Of a stretch of DNA of 64,000 nucleotides, positions 60,114-64,000 are shown in pieces (position 1 is the first letter of the stretch; the number at the start of each line of letters is the position of its first letter). A model generated the notes under the pieces. The model was not told the DNA's origin and made no database searches. It was given only the letters and a program-made list of their open reading frames with translations. The translations under genes were made by a program, and so were the position numbers. Source of the DNA: Galeruca laticollis (taxonomy: Eukaryota > Arthropoda > Insecta > Coleoptera > Chrysomelidae); the NCBI GenBank assembly GCA_963921935.1, contig OY998185.1, forward strand, positions 30,534,487 through 30,598,486, read 5' to 3'.

Positions 60114-62640
60114 ATTTGTATAAAATTGTTATAAACATTTATTTTATTATTTATCGTATGTAGGATTATAACTACCTGGAGCTTAGTGGAGGGACTCGTC
60201 TACGCCCTTTTATACATAATAATAAATTTTCTGGAAAATTGATGTCAATGATATAATCCACAGTTTATTATATTATTGATAATTTGAAATTTCATTTTAA
60301 ATAATATTACAAAACGGTTATTTTCGGAAATGAGATAATTTTAGAAGCCTTAACTTTTTTTAAATGACTAAATGTGGTACGCCTATGGTCCCGGCCAAAA
60401 TGAGTGATTTATTACTCCATGCCTTTTAAAAACGGAGTATAGCTGTACATTTATATACTACGCCATATGTTATACGATTCTCTCTCATATTTTGTGAATT
60501 ATTGTTATGATAGTGTATGTATTTTTGAAAATAATTGCATAAATTATTATTATTATAATGATTCCCCGGAAGCGTATCAAATGAACTTGATTTACATGTT
60601 GTTCTAGCTTATTTTTAGCTAATTTAGCGGGGCTACGGCGTAAAATTGTGATGACGACTTTGGCGACTTATTTAATTCTAACGTGTATACATTTACAGAT
60701 ATTCATTTTTTCAAATTTTGTCATTTGAGATAAAGGAATCATAATGTCTAAACCTTTAATATTTAAAAACTTTAGAGTAATGTGGATACGAGGATGTGCA
60801 ATCAAAATGAGTATTTTTACGAAAAGGAATAAAAAAACTGTTAACTACCTAGAAAAACAAGCCCGATTCATATTGCGAACATTAACAATAGCGTGCTTCT
60901 GAAAAATGGTGTTTAGGTAATGGAATATAAGACGAGCCTGCAGCCAGTTCATATTTGTTCATTGCGACTTCAAAAAATTATTCTCGGCAATGTCCACCCG
61001 CTATTTTTCGGCAAATTCGGTCATATTGTTTAAAATGAGATCAGTAACATTTATTTTCAACCAATTGTATAAGACAACATTGGGAGTACTAAAATATTGA
61101 CGATCTACTAATTCCACATCATTTGATTGCTTAACAAAATCCCCACAAAATGTAGTGTTTGCTTTTATGCTTTGTGTTTTCTTTAAAACCGCAGACATTT
61201 TATTTTAAAAAATTTTAGAGGCATCTGTAAAGAATTAATTAATATCTTTATGACTCAAGTTTATAATAATCCCCGTTTTTAATCGACTTTCAAAGATGGC
61301 ATTCATGTTTTTCCCACTTGACTCTATTAATACTAGACTTTTTATGTTCTTTACTAACATCAATGACATGTTGTTTCTCCCCATTCCCTACTTTTATTAA
61401 ATATCTCATGCGCTTCAAGTGTGTTATTTTTGAATGAATTTTATGCTTCTGTCTTACCGAAAATTTGAAAAATTTCTAAGATGCATATTATCAATAAAAT
61501 CCTTATATTTTGTTTGAAAATGTTTGAATTTTGTTTAAGGAATTTATAATTTCATCAATTTGTTGCAAAGTTCGATCACTGTGAAGTTACACATTTTGAA
61601 ATATTAATGCAAAATGTACTCGCTCTGATGTCACACATATTAAAATTTATTTTCTACATAAACAAGCAACATCTTCATGACTACATCTTGTATATAAAAA
61701 TGCTAGAAATCTCTTATATCCTAAGCACAAACCTAAATCATTAGCAATATTTTCGTTTCACATTAGGTCATCATCTGGAGCAAAATATGAAACTTTTCCT
61801 CCTCCTGCACTGCAAACTGAGTTATGAAACATTAAAGTTGAAATAACAATTCAACACCCTGTATCTCATTAACGATATGACAGCAGCATTGTCTTAGAAT
61901 CAAATTTCTAATATAATGCTGGTGAAACCAATCACAAAATTTATAATCATCATCTTCTTCCAATGATTAGCGATATTTTAATAATAAATTAAGTGGTAAA
62001 TGAACTTCAGTTATAAAAGTTAGAATTTAAGTTATGTTTTTAATGCAATTATCTTGTAGTAGTAGTCATTACTAAAACTTATTCTAAAATACTATATTGC
62101 CCCCACGGAAGTGTATCTAAAGAATTATGCAGTAATTTCCTGTTATCCTCGTGAGGACTCAACGCGATTTTGGTTTGTTCAACATTATATACATTATGGG
62201 TAAAGGAACGTATCGTATTTTGAGTAATTGTCATCTGCTTCCAATTTTTCAAACAATCAACATAATTATCGAAAGTTATTTTTTACTACACATTTTTTAA
62301 TACCCTATCATAAACGGAAAACGGATGTCGGATGTCTCAAAAAAGTTTATTCTTATTTATGTTTTACAATGTATCTACACTAAGAAGAAATAAATTGTGA
62401 CCAGGCCACCCAGTATTCAAATAACAATAGGTAATAAAATGCAAATGAAAGCATACGAAGGTAATCAAACGGTCCATAGCCGTATAGGGTTATTTATGAT
62501 TTTTGCTTAACGTTAATAATTCATATTATAATGAAAATAGAAAGTAATTGTGCAAGATTTATATACACACTTATTGTAAAAAATTAAAAAAATATAACAA
62601 ATAATTGCAGGTGAACATTACTATAACTATAATATATACA
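60112..62640. other. Unassigned 2.5-kb stretch with faint coding-like remnants
   Basis: A block at about 60403-60437 (ending CCATGCCTTTTAAAAACGG) repeats in inverted orientation at about 51405-51430 in the antisense LINE fragment, so a small related LINE piece lies here. The - strand frame 61198-61001 (MSAVLKKTQSIKANTTFCGD...) and shorter - strand pieces (CSAGGGKVSYFAPDDDL at about 61830-61780; LGLCLGYKRFLAFLYTRCSH at about 61735-61675) look like decayed coding sequence of an unknown element. I cannot assign them. Confidence 0.4.
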
Positions 62641-63957
62641 GCATTATTAACTAAATTCTTCATCAGAAAAATCTGAAGAATCGTTTTGTACTAAGTTAAT
62701 AATTAACGGTTCGATCTCTGTAGTTTCGTCGATTAAGTCGTCAAGATCCCACATTTTCCTATCCTCAGCTATAACCTGTTTTATGGCGCTTTGCCAGTTT
62801 TCGGCAGTCACATTCGCCAATGAATCCATCAAAAGTTACCGTACTTGTGTCCATATAAGCTATATTGGGTTCAGCTCACAATGGTAAGGGGGTAAGCGAT
62901 GTACAATAAATACCTCTACTTTTTGCCATCTCATCGATTATACATTTTTTAAGCCTTACGCTGTCTAACAATTTGCAAAAGTTCTTTTTTCACCATTGTA
63001 TCATCAAAATTTAAGTCTTTTCACTGCAACCACTCAATTATTGCCGCTTTTTTCCATGAACTTGTGGGAAGCTTCTCTACTAATCGAGAATGATAGCTGG
63101 CGTTATCCATTACAATAACTGCATTCTGGGGAATGTATTCGATCATTTGTTGGAAATATTTCTCAAAAACGTCAGCCGTCATTTCTTCGTGGTAGTCTTT
63201 GGTTGAATTAGATTAAAATTCCAATAATCCTTGATCCAAAAATCCGTTTTCACTGCCTATATGGGTTATAATAACCCTGCGTCCCTTTCTAGGCGGAAGT
63301 CTTAATCCTGTTGACCAACCCTCCATGATAACTTGTCGAGAATTCAGTATATTTTTTATCTTGCCAGACTTTCGATGCGGTGTGTCCTTCATTTAGCCAG
63401 GTTTCATCCAAATAGAAAATATTCTTACATTCGTTGCGATATTTTCGGATAGACCTTAAGTATTCTCGTCTCCAGCAGACAATATCCGGCTTATGAATAA
63501 GAAAAGATTTTCTGTTCTGTTTTTCCCACCGAAAGTTCATTCCATGAAGAATTCTCCATACTCTGGTTCTTGATATTTGTGGCAGGTTTACGTCATTCTG
63601 GGTGGCTTGCACAGTATTGTCCAATGTTGGTATTTCTTTTGCGAAATACATACCATGCACTATTCTACGTACACTGTTTTTGACATCGTCGTCAATTTCA
63701 AATGGTTTATTCCCCGGGTGAGGAATATGTTCACCGAGGCTCCGGCATTTTCTCTCACGTAAAAATCTATGAATCGTTGATTCTCCTACCTCTATCATAT
63801 TGGCACAGTTCGTAATTATGTCGCGAACAGAACTTGTGGGGTTTTGGTGCACAAGAGCATCATCAACGTTCAGGATTAATGTTTTTTTCCGCAAAGAATA
63901 TCCACTTTTGCTAACTTGTTGAAAAGGAATTGGAGAAAAACTTGAACTTGAAGCCAT
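62641..63957 (-). pseudogene. Sailor-like transposase, third copy, broken
   Basis: N-terminal 222 codons (63957-63289) are open: MASSSSFSPIPFQQVSKSGY, SLRKKTLILNVDDALVHQNP (helix-turn-helix start) and IFYLDETWLNEGHTASKVWQ (first catalytic Asp). A frameshift near 63340 follows. Read on, VIVMDNASYHSRL (about 63110) carries the second Asp. The third motif reads HCELNPI then a TAG where the others have the catalytic Glu codon (about 62856-62858). The C-terminal part (62832-62647) ends in an acidic tail (DSSDFSDEEFS), like copy 1. It starts 43 bp from the window end, so the right terminal repeat is not visible. Confidence 0.8.
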
Positions 63958-64000
63958 CTTAATTAGACGAACAGACGTTACTTACTAGTTGCTGAATACT

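Noticed and set aside
1..64000. CRISPR array, operons, bacterial promoters or riboswitches
   Set aside because: Spliced exons, insect-type transposons and no prokaryotic gene layout; no regularly spaced direct repeats of CRISPR type were seen.
1..64000. tRNA or rRNA genes
   Set aside because: I saw no cloverleaf with A and B boxes and no rRNA signature. I read by eye, so a tRNA-derived SINE could be missed; a tRNAscan run would settle it.

Overview
This 64-kb window is AT-rich, intron-rich animal DNA, almost certainly from an insect. Its one clear host gene is the 3' part of a fibrillar procollagen alpha chain on the + strand. It has 89 uninterrupted Gly-X-Y triplets in four exons, then a C-propeptide with a COLFI domain, and stops at 50218. 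The 5' three quarters of the triple helix lie upstream of the window. Nearly everything else is transposable-element DNA in the introns or downstream. The mix of elements (Jockey-like and RNase H-bearing LINEs, BEL/Pao, Ty3/gypsy, Penelope-like, hAT with a BED finger, P/THAP9-like, IS630-Tc1-mariner relatives) fits an insect; I cannot name the order or species.

Layout. 1-2100: 5' half of a Jockey-type LINE on the - strand. 4876-15662: six collagen exons. Intron 3 holds an RNase H LINE on the - strand with a second LINE nested in it. 15663-49858: a 34.2-kb intron that splits the COLFI domain. In order it contains a Jockey RT fragment; a Sailor-like DD82E transposon with an uninterrupted 458-codon transposase; a fold-back element; a Harbinger-like relic; a complete hAT element with an apparently intact four-exon transposase; a P-like fragment; a decayed BEL/Pao element; a LINE carrying a 317-bp TA-flanked MITE; an R4-like LINE fragment; a Ty3/gypsy remnant; another LINE; a perfect 127-bp-arm palindrome with hammerhead-ribozyme-like sequence; a decayed THAP/P-like transposase gene; and a Penelope-like element (PLE) with a truncated inverted partner. 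49859-50218: last collagen exon. 50219-64000: a LINE 3' fragment, a broken Sailor-like copy, a roughly 6-kb head-to-head pair of near-identical PLEs with hammerhead-like motifs in both ends, and a third Sailor-like copy at the window edge.

The strongest unusual signals are four. (1) The hAT element has exactly eight TATCGATA sites, four at each end. This is the DRE motif recognised in Drosophila by DREF, itself a BED-finger, hAT-related protein. (2) Hammerhead-ribozyme-like folds with self-complementary stem III occur in a perfect palindrome (41665-41957) and in the ends of both large PLE copies. (3) A MITE saturated with CAATATT motifs sits in a LINE reverse transcriptase; removing it with one TA leaves the reading frame open. 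(4) A LINE-in-LINE insertion has an exact 8-bp target duplication and an in-frame host junction. No search tools were available, so family names rest on motif recognition.
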